Positions 47,408 to 59,170 are shown, counted from the stretch's first letter. The stretch: 64,000 nucleotides of DNA from Paralvinella palmiformis (GCA_025642065.1 JAODUP010001130.1:1-64000); one strand, 5' to 3'. The notes: a model not told the origin generated them from the letters alone. Program-made: numbers and translations.

Positions 47408-48729
47408 TTAGTCCAGATCAGTGAACTGTTTAAAGTTAGACAGAATATACCCAGAGATGTAATAGACTCGTGCATTGACTACTGTAACAGATAACTCAAA
47501 ATCATCTATCACATCCAACACCAGTAAGTCTGTATCCAAGAGATTGGCTTGTTTACATGGTATCTCATCATCATAGAACTTCAAGGAGTGAAACAGAACA
47601 ATGCCTTGTAAAATAATGACTGTAACCATTAAGTGCATACACAATTGTAAACACATGTTTTCCTTTTTTCAAGTTGGTTAAAGAATTTGATTTGATATGC
47701 ATTTAAGTTGTGAAGAGAAGTATACCAATTAAAGCACATGAGCTGAACATTCAAGTATTAATTCAGGTGCTGGTAATCCTTTTTGTATTAAGATATGAAA
47801 TGGGCTGACAAAATTTCATGGGTTTGATGCCTTGTTTCTTATTTAATTAATTTTATAATACCAATTTTCACCATTAATATTTATAAATATTAATTACCAT
47901 CACAGCTGGCCCTGTCTCCTCTTTGATTTCAGTGGATGCATGCGGTGGATTTGGTACATCAAAAATAGTTGGAATAGCTTTCTAGATAAATTGTCTGGTT
48001 CATGAATTCCGTTTCAGTGAAATGCATATCATACGTTCTACAATTAGTATTCAAGTAATTTGAATTTTCCTCGTCATATATCTGAACGACAACAATTAAT
48101 AACCCATCTTTTACTTCTGTCAATAGAAAAAATAACAAAAGAATGTTTCTACCACTAGTTGAGGTATTTAATAATTAATTTCATAACATTTAAATTATAA
48201 ATAGAAGTCCATATATATCAATAAGTACCAATTGCTTACGTTTAAAAATAAATATGGATGCAGGTGATCATTTAAATACTCAGCTACTTATAATTATTGT
48301 AATTAGGAAAAATTATCTGATTATAGTAATGTAATTTTGTCCAATTATATTATTAACAATAATAAAGTAAAATATACCTCCCGCCCATAACATCTTCAGT
48401 GGCTCCAGTACATGTAACTTAAGCTTATGTATATCTTACATACCCATTTTGTGATTAATAGGTTGATATTGTTCAATAAAATTTAATCAGATTTTGTCTG
48501 AAACAAATATAGATATAGATAGATCTTGCTTGGGTCATGTCAAGTGGGGCGTGTCTACTTCAAATTGTTATGCTTATTTTTTAAATATCCTTTATTTAAA
48601 AAAACCCAGATCATATCAATTTTTTCAACTAGCTTTCATTTTCTTTCGGGAATGTCTTTATTTGTGCATACTTTTTCTGTTACTGCAGCCGAAAGCGGCG
48701 CAGAATGAACCAGTGCCATTAGGCGCCAT
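47408..48729 (-). pseudogene. Decayed THAP-domain gene, possibly a P-element-type transposase
   Basis: On the minus strand an ATG at 48729 starts MAPNGTGSFCAAFGCSNRKS, a typical THAP N-terminus (C-x4-C). A stop follows, but in another frame TFPKENE at 48652-48635 matches the THAP FPK..E stretch. At 48081-47898 come HFTETEFMNQTIYL and, after a one-base shift, KAIPTIFDVPNPP, the C-terminal AVPTIF-type motif of THAP domains, ending at a donor-like GTAATT. About 240 bp further (47656-47408) an open frame includes ARVYYISGYILSNF, which resembles the YIAGY stretch of P-element/THAP9 transposases. Stops and frameshifts argue for a dead copy. Confidence 0.5.
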
Positions 48730-49484
48730 GTTAACGAAGGGAGCTGTCCGTGACAATCTACCTCCGGTCGCTAGGGCCCTGGCGCTCCATGAATTCAAAA
48801 TGGCGTCCCATGTTAAAACGCGAAGTAACACGTCTTGTTATAAATAGTGTTTGACTTGATCTCGTGTTTTACTATTCATTATAATTTTATTTTATTTTCG
48901 CAAAAACATTATGGCTATAATTTCTCATTAGGTCCGTACACTATATATCATGTCAACACTACAACGATATAACGGTCATTGGGTTCATTGACTATTGTTT
49001 GTAGTAGGCATCAACCTTGGACATGTCCATATTATTGGGATGTAGTTAGTGTGTTGTGGTACTGGGGGGGGGGTTAGAAACATGAAGTATAAATGCCTAA
49101 AATGATATCAGTTAGATATAGGCAGTTAATTAATATAAAAACGCATCTGAGGGTATACCATAAAACGGGTATTTTCTTGGCGACTTGCTAATATTATATT
49201 TAATACTTATTAAAATAAACGATTAAAAAAAAATCCATAATTTTGTTTCTCATTTTCATTTTAAGTACATTTTAAATATAAAATTTTGATATATTACGTA
49301 TAACAACTTTTCAAACAAAACCATTTGGGGACTTTATCGCCCACAAATCTTCTGATAAGACATTATAGTATGTTGTCATAACGTTCTTAGACCTACTTGG
49401 ATAAGTTATGAATTTTGTGTTTTACGATGATTAAACTCGTTAATTATTATGAGTAGAGTGCTTCAACCTCGACACTGGTTACTT
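48730..49484. other. GC-richer stretch then AT-rich non-coding DNA
   Basis: 48700-48840 is GC-rich and lies immediately upstream of the THAP-like ATG on the minus strand, so it may be its old promoter. The rest has no feature except a poly-G run near 49063-49072. Confidence 0.4.
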
Positions 49485-49590
49485 CCACTATCCCACCCCC
49501 CTAAACACAGATACGAGCCGGATTCTAACCCACAACCCTGGAGGTTTACAGTGCAATAATTTAATCAGTGCGGCATCGGAAGGCCCTGGT
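49485..49590 (-). mobile_element. tRNA-derived SINE fragment
   Basis: On the minus strand GGCCTTCCGATGCCGCACTG is followed by GTTGTGGGTTAGAATCCGGC, a good B box. No full body is visible. Confidence 0.5.
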
Positions 49591-49639
49591 TGTTGATGAA
49601 GATATATGTACTCAGAATCGTTACCATAACTTAATAAAC

Positions 49640-50175
49640 GAAAGCCTGGGGATTTTCCCGGAACAACAAAGCCATTTTACAGCAGTTTCTGGTTTAATTC
49701 GTTAGGCGGCGCCAGGCGTCACCGGGTCTGCCGAATTCGCGATGAACCACTCTCTACATGAAAAGAAGACGGCGTATATATCAGATCATCTCATGTCATA
49801 TCAGATAGTGAGCTCCGGTGGCCTAGCGGTTAAGCACCCAGCACTTGGTGCCAACGTTCACAGGTTCGAACCCCGTAAGAGGTCGAAACTTTTCCAGGGA
49901 TTAATTTCTCGACTCACAACATCGTGGGGTGGCTGACAACGTTAAATGGCGTTGTCGTCTCCACTGAATTATTAAAAATAAAGGGGGACGTTCCAGACCC
50001 CCTGATGACGTATAACACTCTGGCAGTGACCACCCTCAGGGTAATTTCGGCTCCACCTTTCCGTACTGCTCCCCTGTGAGTGGTGGGGGAGGGGGTTTCT
50101 CAACCACTCCAACATAGAGGCTGTGCTGATTAAGCGACAGCCCGGGGATTCTCCCCGAACGACAAAACCAACCAA
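49640..50175 (+). mobile_element. Second type of tRNA-derived SINE, with a flanking partial copy
   Basis: A tRNA-like head at 49811 (GCTCCGGTGGCCTAGCGGTT, then AGGTTCGAACCCCG as B box) leads into a long body that ends CGACAGCCCGGGGATTCTCC and CCGAACGACAAAACC at about 50165. The same 3' end (GCCTGGGGATTTTCCCGGAA, CAACAAAGCC) occurs at 49645-49675, so a truncated second copy precedes it. The body differs from the 46079 family. Confidence 0.6.
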
Positions 50176-50239
50176 AACCAGTCATATCAGATATACGGAA
50201 AAGAGTTAAAGCCTGTTAAATTTCCGATATTGTTTTATA

Positions 50240-50700
50240 TTCTAATCTAAATCAAGGTATCCTGTATCTCTGTATGCCAAGATCGGTCAAGACTTGATTT
50301 AAATTTATTCATGATGCTGCTGACGCGACTGCTTCTTCTAGTAATGAGTTTCAGTCATCGACAACCCGTTGGTTGAAAAATTTCCTTCTCAGCTCAAGTC
50401 TGGAGAGCTGCTTTGTCAGCTCCCGACTATGGCCTCTTATGTCTGAAGATCCTGATCTGTTTCGGCTATGATCTTATATATCTAAATCATGTCCTCTTCT
50501 GCACCTGTAGTTCAGGGGGTGGAACCTTCAAGGTCCTCAGGCGACCTTCGTGTGGTAAATGTCCGAGGTTCTGTATATGAGCGTTGTCGCTCTTCTCTGA
50601 AATTGTTCCACCTCTACACTATCCAGCTTGAAATGTGGTGACCATATGACATTCCCAAACTCAAAATGGGGCCCTGACCAGTGTAGTGAATAGCCTGGGG
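50240..50700 (-). mobile_element. 5'-truncated CR1-like LINE fragment (RT C-terminus)
   Basis: On the minus strand the pieces FGNVIWSPHFKLDSVEVEQF, QRRATTLIYRTSD, then RRKFFNQRVVDDWNSLLEEA, VASAAS and LNQVLTDL in shifting frames are the usual C-terminal end of CR1/L2-type RT proteins. Stops and shifts show decay. Confidence 0.75.
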
Positions 50701-51690
50701 ACAATTATTAGATTAAAGTCAGTAGAATACAAGTTACTAGATTCCTAGGAGTATTCGTAGATGAAAAATTGTCATGGTCTAATCATATTAACGCTGTTTG
50801 AAAAATATATCGAAAAATATTTCTTATATTTATAAAGTCAAACACATGTTTGTTATACTGTTATACCGTTATGCCGTTATACTGTTATACTGTTATACTG
50901 TTATACCGTTCATTAATACTTTTCATCTTAATTTACGGATGGGAGATATGGGAAAACGTTTACAAGTCTCAATTACGTACTTTGATGCTGTTGCAAAAGA
51001 AGGCAATCCGTAATATTGCCAAAGCTAGTTATTTAGATCATACCCATTCATTGTTCGTTCAGTATGTATTTGAAATTTTTAGATATTGAAAAATTAAAAA
51101 CCTTCATTATAATTTATAAAGCAAAAAATAGCATGCTACCTATCAATTTACAAAATTACAGGTCTAGTAAAAAAGGAACTTTTAATGCAAAATTCTGTAA
51201 GACGAAAAGAAAATTCATGTTAATTAGTATTATGGGTGTTAAATTAGGGAACATATTAGATTCATATGTTCGCAATGTTAAAACAATTAATATTTTAAGC
51301 ACATAATAAAGAATATGTTAATTTCTTTATATAGCTGATACCAATGTTGAGGAATGTCTATAATTTAATTTTCTGTTCAAATAGAACATAATTTACATAT
51401 ACGATACAATATGTAAAGTAATATGTTATTGCTACAATAATTAATCGTTTCAAAATTAAACTTATATGAATTTATTATTGTTTCATAAAAATATAAATTT
51501 GTCTATTGACTATACCACAACTTTTAATTTTTAAATTTGTCACCAATGTTTGTAATGTTATGTTAAGAGGGGAGGTGAATTATATAAGCAATGCTTCAAG
51601 CATCCTCCTTGTCAACATTCTAGACGCGTTTGCTTTCATTAAAATTATGTATTATGAATGTTGAAATAAACAATTTTAATTGAATTAAAA
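50701..51690 (+). mobile_element. 5'-truncated Jockey/CR1-like LINE fragment (RT C-terminus)
   Basis: On the plus strand: RFLGVFVDEKLSWSNHINAV, then LILIYGWEIWENVYKSQLRT and LLQKKAIRNIAKASYLDHTH, then LKTFIIIYKAKNSMLPINLQ. This is the C-terminal RT region of a family different from the neighbour at 50240. A 10-bp repeat (TATACTGTTA type) at 50863-50910 has expanded inside the coding part. The 3' end has AAATAAA near 51666 and an A-rich tail. Confidence 0.75.
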
Positions 51691-52842
51691 ATGGCTATGC
51701 TATACTAAACTAAACATATCTCTAATAGTTGTTACTATATATTACAAGTGGATATTGCCATTCGCATCTGATGTAATATCAAGGTCACCTCTATAACCTC
51801 ACGTACATGTTTGTGTACGGATCTCGACTGTTTACATTTTTATTTGTGTAAGTAGGGGGGCTCCAGTCCGCTGCTTTGCCCCGGGACCTATAATATTGCT
51901 AAGATGGCCGCGCGTTAGCTGTCGGCTTCCCCAATTTCCCCTCCGGTTCGGATCGACGTATTGCGATCATCCAAGCCTTACATCTCCCATTAACCTTTGA
52001 TTATTCATGCCCATCCTTATTGCTACACCCATGAACCGATCAACAAAGGTTTCACATTATGAACGGGTTGGAAGTGTCGGAAGAAAAAAATATCCTATAA
52101 CTAAACGAATTTGTTATTATATGTTGGCATATAGCTTATTATTTCGTACTCTGGTCACCCATCCATCAGTTACGACAAGTGATATCCTAATTATTTCTGG
52201 TACAAGTTTCAAGCGGGACTCGCAGCCGTGTGGCTGACTCGTTAGACCCCACACACTACTCGGATATCTAATTCGTGTAGTTTTGTTATTTTCTTTTCCT
52301 TTCAAACTTTTGAAAAAACTGTCGTATTTGGATAAAGAAAGCTAAACATCATATATGTGTGTGAAATGTGAACTAAAATGAATGAATGCAAAGCATTTAT
52401 TCTCGACTAAATATACCCTTGTTTAACACCGCTGACCAGTCATTGTTTCTGCGTTACTTTTACGGACAAACTGGAAAACAAATGGCTCATTTTTTCCTGT
52501 GTTGGCTCAACGTTGGCTCACATTGCCCTACCTGAGTTATGCTATCAAGCTTAGCTATTAAGCTTGACTTTAAAGATTTATGAAGACGCTGTATTTCCTT
52601 TCTTTTGCCGAGATATGGTGCGTCAGCCAGTACTTAAAGTGGCCGATTATAAAAATTCTTAGATTCGGATAGAACCAAAAATGTATTACCTTTTCATGAA
52701 CGGACTTATCTACTGAATCATGGCGAATTGCCAGCAGGAAACAGGATTCTCCTTGTAATTATGTATATAACATGGCAAACTATTACACAAGCGTGTTTTT
52801 TGGGGAGACAATAGGGGCTCCAAATATTGGAAAGTTGTTATT
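51691..52842. other. Non-coding stretch, no gene seen
   Basis: A GC-richer patch at 51860-51990 is the only compositional feature. No recognisable exon. Confidence 0.5.
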
Positions 52843-53015
52843 TTAGGGCCAGTTTGTTTACACGGTAGGCCTAAATGAGCCCCATTGATATTTAAGGATA
52901 TTGCAGTTAAATAAAATACGAAATACTCGTCTGACATGGCTATACCGGGATTAGAACCCAGTTGCAAGAAGGTTGTGACTAACCGTGCTACCATTTGGGC
53001 TATGGAGAATGCCTT
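52843..53015 (-). mobile_element. tRNA-derived SINE
   Basis: On the minus strand GGCATTCTCCATAGCCCAAA and TGGTAGCACGG form an A-box head, AACTGGGTTCTAATCCCGG is the B box, and GGGGCTCATTTAGGCCTACC is the shared 3' domain before the tail. Related in layout to the 46079 family. Confidence 0.7.
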
Positions 53016-54645
53016 TCCCCGCTGACTTTATCATTATAATAACACGTTACGATCATAATGCTGGTTGAAGACTTCACTCGTTTGAAATCTACTCTACACC
53101 GCCCGTTCAACGGTGACCCCTACAATCCGGTAACAACCCCATCCCCTTGGACGTATACTATTTCTCTCTATCAGCTAGAGACGAATAACCTACACAATAA
53201 TCTGTACTCCAAATAACGATACCAGGGAGTAAAAGGAATCGCTAGATGGCGCTGGTCGATCGTAATTAGTTCTTTTCGGCCGGGGAGTACAGGAAGTTGT
53301 GTTCAACGAGCGTGTCGAAGAATTTAGAAAATTGTGGAGTTGGTGTTAGAGCACTTATAGTTACATTAATTTAATATGATGATGCTGACAACAATGATAA
53401 TATCATATTTATATTCTCAATATGATATACCGTACTAGCTACAATTTTGAATTTTATTTAATTCTAACGCGATTAATTGCCCCCCCCCCTCCACGTGCCC
53501 GTATTTAGCTACACCATAACTGGGTGTGACCAACTCAGGATTTCTATTTATAGGGGATTCCGAGAGATAGCAGTAGATCCAGTGATTTTATTAATGATTA
53601 ATATAATTCTTAACCGTTTCGCCTTTCTTGAGTTCAGAGGCGCCCGAGTTTTCAGGGACCCTGCATCCTAGAAGGGGTGGCTCTGCTTACAACATAACAA
53701 AATATCATAAGAATAAGCAGGCTCCTAGATACCATAAAATTGCACAATATAATTATTCTTTTATTTGCACCGGTTAATTATATTTGTTATTGCGCGACAT
53801 TCGTCTAAAGCACTATTGTCCATCCAAATGTCTCTTGAAGTACGAAGAAGTGCCAACCACGAGTCACCGAAACTGGTTCTTTAAGGGGAGACACGGGAAT
53901 GCAGAACTCGTAGGTCAAAATAGTGTGACGTTGCCTTACCCTAAATACACGTTTTGCATGTAGCATCGATCATAACATATTAAATCAGTCATCAACGTGA
54001 TCGAGATTAAATGTCCGTCCGATAAACATCGAATTCCTTACAAAAGACTTCCTCTAAACTCGATAGCACGCTTAGAGAAACACGGCCCCCCCCCCGGTGC
54101 ACGAACCCTTAATGACGATAGGCGGAGCTTACTCCGGTACATATATGGCCATTAACCCAGTTTACAGTCTTCTCATAGGTGCGTGCCTCTCGTCCGACCT
54201 ATTAAGGTCGGACCGCCCTCGAGCGAGCAGGTCTCGACCTGTGGGCCGAAGTGGATGTTTCAGCTTGTTTTCCTCTGTCCATAATGTTATTATCGTACGT
54301 AACTCTACCGCGGGTTATTTCGTCTTGTCAGATCTCGTTGATACACGTTCGCGCGAGTTGCTCCATTCGATGAAGCTGTCGTTTAACTTTTAGGGGCAAT
54401 TTTGGCTTTTCTAATAGCTGGAGATAGTCGTGTCTCGCCCAGAGGTGGCCCTCCAGGTAGGTTCACGCGGGGATGAGGCCTAATTATTTGTTATGTCAGG
54501 CTGAATTCAGTCCAGTGATGGAAATTTGACAGGCATGTAATCGGGTTTGTTTACAATCACAATATTTATTCTTTGTAGGCGTTAGGGGAGTGAGTGTTAA
54601 GCAACTAAACTTGGGTAGCGTATAGCGAATAGCCTTAGAGCAAAT
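53016..54645. other. Mixed-composition stretch, no gene assigned
   Basis: Contains a CTCF-like word (TCGCTAGATGGCG) at 53239-53251, poly-C runs near 53480 and 54087, and a GC-richer stretch at 54100-54480. A 98-codon plus-strand frame at 54097-54393 has no recognisable domain. Confidence 0.45.
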
Positions 54646-54649
54646 AGCC

Positions 54650-54786
54650 TCGTCATTATCATCATCGTCATCATCATCTTCATCATCATCATCATCATCA
54701 TAGTCATCATCATAGTCATCATCGCTATCTTCAAGTTCTATACTTTGTTGCACATTCTATCGTCTATTTTTCATCACGGTAAGCCA

Positions 54787-54838
<52 letters not shown>

Positions 54839-55192
54839 ACTGGCATCGTTTCTTACGTTTTGACAGTTTATCCAATAACGTATGCGCGTGCGCACATTCA
54901 CACATACACACACATGCATACACACACACATACACACACACATACACACACAGCCATACACACACACACACATACACACACATATACACACACATACATA
55001 CACACACACACACACACATACACAACACATACACACACACACACACACCCGCCATTTAAGTTACATTTCTTTGGCCACGATCCATTTTCTTCACACTTCA
55101 TCGTTTCGATTATTAATGTTAGCATTAATAGTTATTTTATTATCTGGTATCTATGAGTGAGTGAGTGAGTGAGTGAGTGAGTGAGTGAGTGT
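54650..55192. repeat. Cluster of long microsatellites: (TCA)n, (CT)n(TA)n, (CA)-rich, (GAGT)n
   Basis: (TCA)n lies at 54650-54728, (CT)n/(TA)n at 54788-54836, a CACACATAC-type repeat of about 150 bp at 54895-55048, and (GAGT)n at 55154-55192. All the open frames of 70-104 codons across this stretch are repeat-encoded and not genes. Confidence 0.95.
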
Positions 55193-55337
55193 CACACTAT
55201 CATCTGTTAATTTAGTGTCATGCTGACACAAATATCGTGACTCTCTCTCCTATCACATGGTGTAGGTTTACATCTATACAAATCTATACTTGCCGACAAA
55301 CAACACAGGCCTGGATCGCGATAGAAATGATAAAACA

Positions 55338-55359
55338 CACACACACACACAACACAAAC

Positions 55360-55403
<44 letters not shown>

Positions 55404-55404
55404 C
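55338..55404. repeat. (CA)n-(TA)n-(GA)n compound microsatellite
   Basis: Three dinucleotide runs follow each other without unique sequence between the last two. Confidence 0.95.
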
Positions 55405-55620
55405 GTGCACATTTGTCTTACTACATGCTCTGTTAAAATGTTAAATAGCCTTTGTAGGTCACCTGGAGGTTATATATTGATATGATGATATACAATAGCT
55501 GGCGAGGGATGTGTTCATTTAATAGTAATTAGCTTTCGCTACAGGTGTGTATGGGGGGGGGGAACGAATACAGATTTTCGTGATGTTTATAAATTTTACT
55601 GATTTGTGACCAAACGACTC

Positions 55621-55665
55621 CTACTTGAATAGAAAGATAAGCATAATAATAATAACAAGTAACAG

Positions 55666-55699
<34 letters not shown>

Positions 55700-55730
55700 A
55701 ATATATATATATATCTTTCTATTCAAGTAG
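55621..55730. repeat. Fold-back element: perfect 19-bp inverted repeat around a (TA)n core
   Basis: CTACTTGAATAGAAAGATA at 55621-55639 and its exact reverse complement at 55712-55730 enclose about 72 bp that is mostly (TA)n. It could be a tiny MITE or a palindrome-driven expansion. Confidence 0.85.
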
Positions 55731-56614
55731 CATGTGTGTGTGCGTGCGTGGCTATAAGATTATGTGCATGTGTGCGTGCGTTCATTTTACATGTTCTAAA
55801 TGTTTCTTCCCACAGTTCTGAGCCAGAGGCGGCCCTGATCTCGTTGTAGGCAGACGTTCCTGAAAGAGAAGTCAGGGGTCACACGAATTCGGGATCACAA
55901 CAGGTGTAATCCAGATGTCTGGCGCGAAGGACAAAACATACGCCCCCAAATCCCTCCCCCGTGCCCGATGAGAGGAATTTTTAAGACAACTGGATCATGG
56001 GGTGCTCTTAAACAATGAGGTATCTCTCCTGGAATAGGAATATAAATAATGTGAGAGATAGATCTAGAGATCCAGAGATCACCATTTGTAGACGTTCAGC
56101 ATTAACCAATCGCCAACCCGTGAGCTGTAAACAAGGATGCTAGAAGACGGATGCCAAACGACGGCTGTGTCACAGCGTGACCGACCTTGATGACATTTGG
56201 ATAACTCCGGATCGTTAACGATTGACCAGAATCCAGACATACTAAAGACTTTCCCCGCACTCTCTGTTCGACGATCCTGGCTCGGCTCCACCTAGCATTC
56301 CTCAGCCAATAAGCAGCCGATCCACAGACGTCGATTATAGCGCCGACCGCGGCATTCGGGATTTTGGCATTCCTGAATAGATCCGGAGCACGGACCACTC
56401 TATGCCTGGTTTATCTGGACACTGACTGTTACTGGTTCCGTTGTAGTGTGGGCTCAATTAACAACAACAGCAACAACAACGATAAGAACAACAAAAACAA
56501 CACTAACAACTACAACAACAATATCAACAACAAAGTCATCAGCGGTGACAAAGTGACATAAAATCCGGATCAGAACAAACGCCACCCAGCGGTTGTCACC
56601 GAGCCGGAACCGAG
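55731..56614 (+). promoter_or_regulatory. 5' flank of the TNFR-like gene
   Basis: GC-richer than the surroundings, ending in a possible 5' UTR with an AAC-type repeat at 56459-56533 (AACAACAACA with interruptions). No clear TATA box or initiator could be fixed, so the transcription start is unknown. Confidence 0.35.
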
Positions 56615-56942
56615 ATGACCTGGCCACTACTAGTGATGGCCTTGACGCTGACCATGACCGTGTCTCGGGCATCCGAGCTCTGCCCCGATGGCACCTATCT
56701 GGATCGTATAAGCGCCCTCTGTCGGCGTTGTACCATTTGTCCGATGAACACCATCATCCGGGTACCGTGTAAGGCGACGTCGGACACCATATGTGGCCCG
56801 TTCTTTGAATTTACGTTCTTTAATAACGGCGGCGAGGCGGGCGATAATCAGGGAATGCCGGAAGAACGGATTCCCGACGGCCCTATGACGTCATCCTATA
56901 GACCGGATACGGATGTCGCGGCGACGAACGACGACGATCGAG
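56615..56942 (+). CDS. TNF receptor superfamily member, exon 1 (signal peptide and one cysteine-rich domain)
   Basis: Residues 1-109 plus one base of codon 110. A hydrophobic signal peptide (about 1-20, MTWPLLVMALTLTMTVSRAS) is followed by a single TNFR cysteine-rich domain with Cys at 23, 36, 39, 42, 52 and 60 (C-x12-C-x2-C-x2-C-x9-C-x7-C). The core is CRRCTICPMNTIIRVPCKAT and SDTICGPF. This NxIIRxPC....DTxCGPF style recalls Wengen-like and EDAR-like invertebrate TNFRs. A low-complexity acidic stalk rich in D, N and G follows. The donor at 56943 is GTAAGT. TNFRs bind TNF-type ligands at the cell surface and signal to NF-kB or JNK. Ligand and pathway here are not known. The open frame continuing past 56942 is intronic. 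Confidence 0.88.
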
Positions 56943-57419
56943 GTAAGTTAGTCAATTATCGCTCATTCGTGGCAAGACACCACGGCAACCATATACGTAA
57001 ACACGTGAACATATTATTTCACTGGTAATTTTGTACACACATTCACCCGCACGTGCACGCACGACTAAGCCATCTCTTTTAATAATCGTCGTTTCATGAC
57101 AGCTGCCCGTTGCCGTTGGAAAAAAATATTTTCCAATGTCGGCTTTTAGTCAGTAAAATGTTGATTTTGAAGAGAAATCCAATAATTAAAGATAGCTACA
57201 GATATGGTTGGCTAGGCAATTAAATTCAGTCTCTAATCCATCTGTGTTCCTCTCAACCACAACGACTGTGGTGTTTCATTGCACAGCCAATTAGAGGAAA
57301 GTTATCATTATACAAACTGGTCCCGGATGAATCATCCACATGTTATAATTAAGATATAACCATAGACCTCTCTCTATCTCTAGAGACTTCAGCTTATTTT
57401 GGTAATATGTGGAAATATA

Positions 57420-57422
<3 letters not shown>

Positions 57423-57452
<30 letters not shown>
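57423..57452. repeat. (GA)n microsatellite in TNFR intron 1
   Basis: About 30 bp of GA repeats. Confidence 0.95.
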
Positions 57453-57456
<4 letters not shown>

Positions 57457-57976
57457 AAACTTATTAAAAAAATCTGCTAACTAACCATCAAACCCATCAG
57501 GTTCTCTCTGAACCATAAGCCAGTCTTATTAGCGACATAAATAACCCGGACCAGCTGCGGGAGAACGTCGGGAACACGGATCATAATCCGGAGAGCCGAT
57601 CCAGACGTTCATAATTAACGCTCACGTATGATGACGTCATGTTCAGGATCATGTAGAGATGGCTATTTCTTCTTCAGAAAAAGTCCTCATCCCATCATCC
57701 GCCCACTCGTGACATAATTTATTCTTACCGGGGATCTAATTAACGTGGTGAATTGGTACAGTACCCGCTCCATCCCCCGGAGGGCTGAGTTGGTGCGTAT
57801 AGCGGTGGGCGAGCTCATTTATGTGGGAAACAAATGTGGGAAGAATGTACGAATGTGGCTTTGATGGAAACATACTTCTAAAACCAAACCGGAGGCTGAA
57901 AGTGGGGGATGCTGTCACCGGCTCACAATCAATCCTATGTAAACTCTGATTAAACTGCATGAAATCAAAATAAGCG

Positions 57977-58012
57977 GCGGGGTGGTGGTGGTGGTGGTGG
58001 CGGTGGTGGATT
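57977..58012. repeat. (GGT)n microsatellite in TNFR intron 1
   Basis: GGTGGT repeats of about 35 bp with one interruption. Confidence 0.9.
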
Positions 58013-58044
58013 CACTACATCTCCGTCAATCTCGTATACACCTC

Positions 58045-58150
58045 GTGAGTTGTGGTAGCTCAGTGTTTAGAGTGGTGTAGTGTGATTAGAGTGGTTCTAA
58101 TCCTTAACGTTTGACTCCTACTGGATTGTATACTGTAATAACTAAAAGTA
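58045..58150 (+). mobile_element. tRNA-derived SINE in TNFR intron 1
   Basis: GTTGTGGTAGCTCAGTGTTT (A box) is followed by GTGGTTCTAATCC (B box). The acceptor-stem match of a real tRNA is missing. Confidence 0.6.
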
Positions 58151-58282
58151 TACTTTCGGGATGTTGATGCTAGTTCAAATTGGGCGAGGGGCTGAAAATC
58201 CAAGAATCAGTATTAACATAAAGCTGGTTAAGATTAATGATAAATTGATCGTAACGATAAATGACCTAAATGTGGTCGGAGG

Positions 58283-58335
58283 TAGTACACACGCGCGCGC
58301 GCCACACACGCACACACACGCACACACACACACAT
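58283..58335. repeat. (CA/CG)n microsatellite in TNFR intron 1
   Basis: CACGCGCGCG passing into CACACA repeats of about 50 bp. Confidence 0.9.
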
Positions 58336-58668
58336 TGTTATGATATAATATTTATATGATCAAAATATGGGTAGTGATCCCATAGACTGACTCAACAAGT
58401 ATAAAACCCAGAATCCAGGCCGGACCCTTAGGTACGCCGAATCCGGGAAACTACCTGTTGAAGCCCCGTGAGTCTCATCTCTATAGCTCTTGGTTAATCT
58501 AATTACAAGTCAGTGTTGGGGGGGGGGGTTGTTGGTCAGAAGGTGCATCCTCCCAAGACCGAGCCCGAAACATCTTAGGCCATAAGAACTGCCCCTCAGA
58601 GTGATAATGTTCATAACTGTCGGCTTACTACCAAAAGATGACACCAGTTGTATCAATTATAGCTCTTA

Positions 58669-58670
58669 TC

Positions 58671-58701
<31 letters not shown>

Positions 58702-58702
58702 C
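58669..58702. repeat. (TCTA)n microsatellite in TNFR intron 1
   Basis: About eight TCTA/ATCT units. Confidence 0.95.
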
Positions 58703-59133
58703 CTCCCTCATCTTCTACCCCCCCCTCTCTCTCTCTTTGATCTGACATCACATCAGAATCTCGTAGGAAATAACGGAATCGCACCGAGATACCTCCTAGA
58801 ATTAATTATAATTTTTCGGGAAAACTGTTCTCACCGTTTAGCAAAAGTTTGTTACCTTCTTGAGGCGACTGGGTACCGCTGAGTTTCTTTAATGTTTGTT
58901 CTCGTTGTTAAAACTAGATCGTGGATGAGCCAGAGGGGAGCGTGTGCGCGGAGCCCGGAGGAGGAGGGGGCGGCGTTTGGAACTATGCTGCGCGTGGGTG
59001 GCTGGTGCATGGGAAAAATATGTGGAATCGTTTGTTATAGCGGAGTGAAAAATGCGTCGGTCGATGAGAGAAGGCTCGGGGTCGGTCTCTGGTCAGAATG
59101 GTGCCAATCTTCGCTAGAAGTTGTTTATATTAT

Positions 59134-59135
59134 GA

Positions 59136-59170
<35 letters not shown>

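Noticed and set aside
47408..47656. Possible adenosine-kinase-like exon (YYISGY motif)
   Set aside because: The match is limited to a short stretch and lacks other sugar-kinase motifs. The THAP remains just upstream make a P-element-type reading more consistent.
49811..49885. tRNA gene candidate with good A and B boxes
   Set aside because: The acceptor arms do not pair and the sequence runs into a SINE body, so it is a retroposon head.
54745..55160. His/Thr-rich and Cys/Val-rich open frames of 70-104 codons
   Set aside because: Encoded by CA and TA microsatellites, in several frames of both strands.
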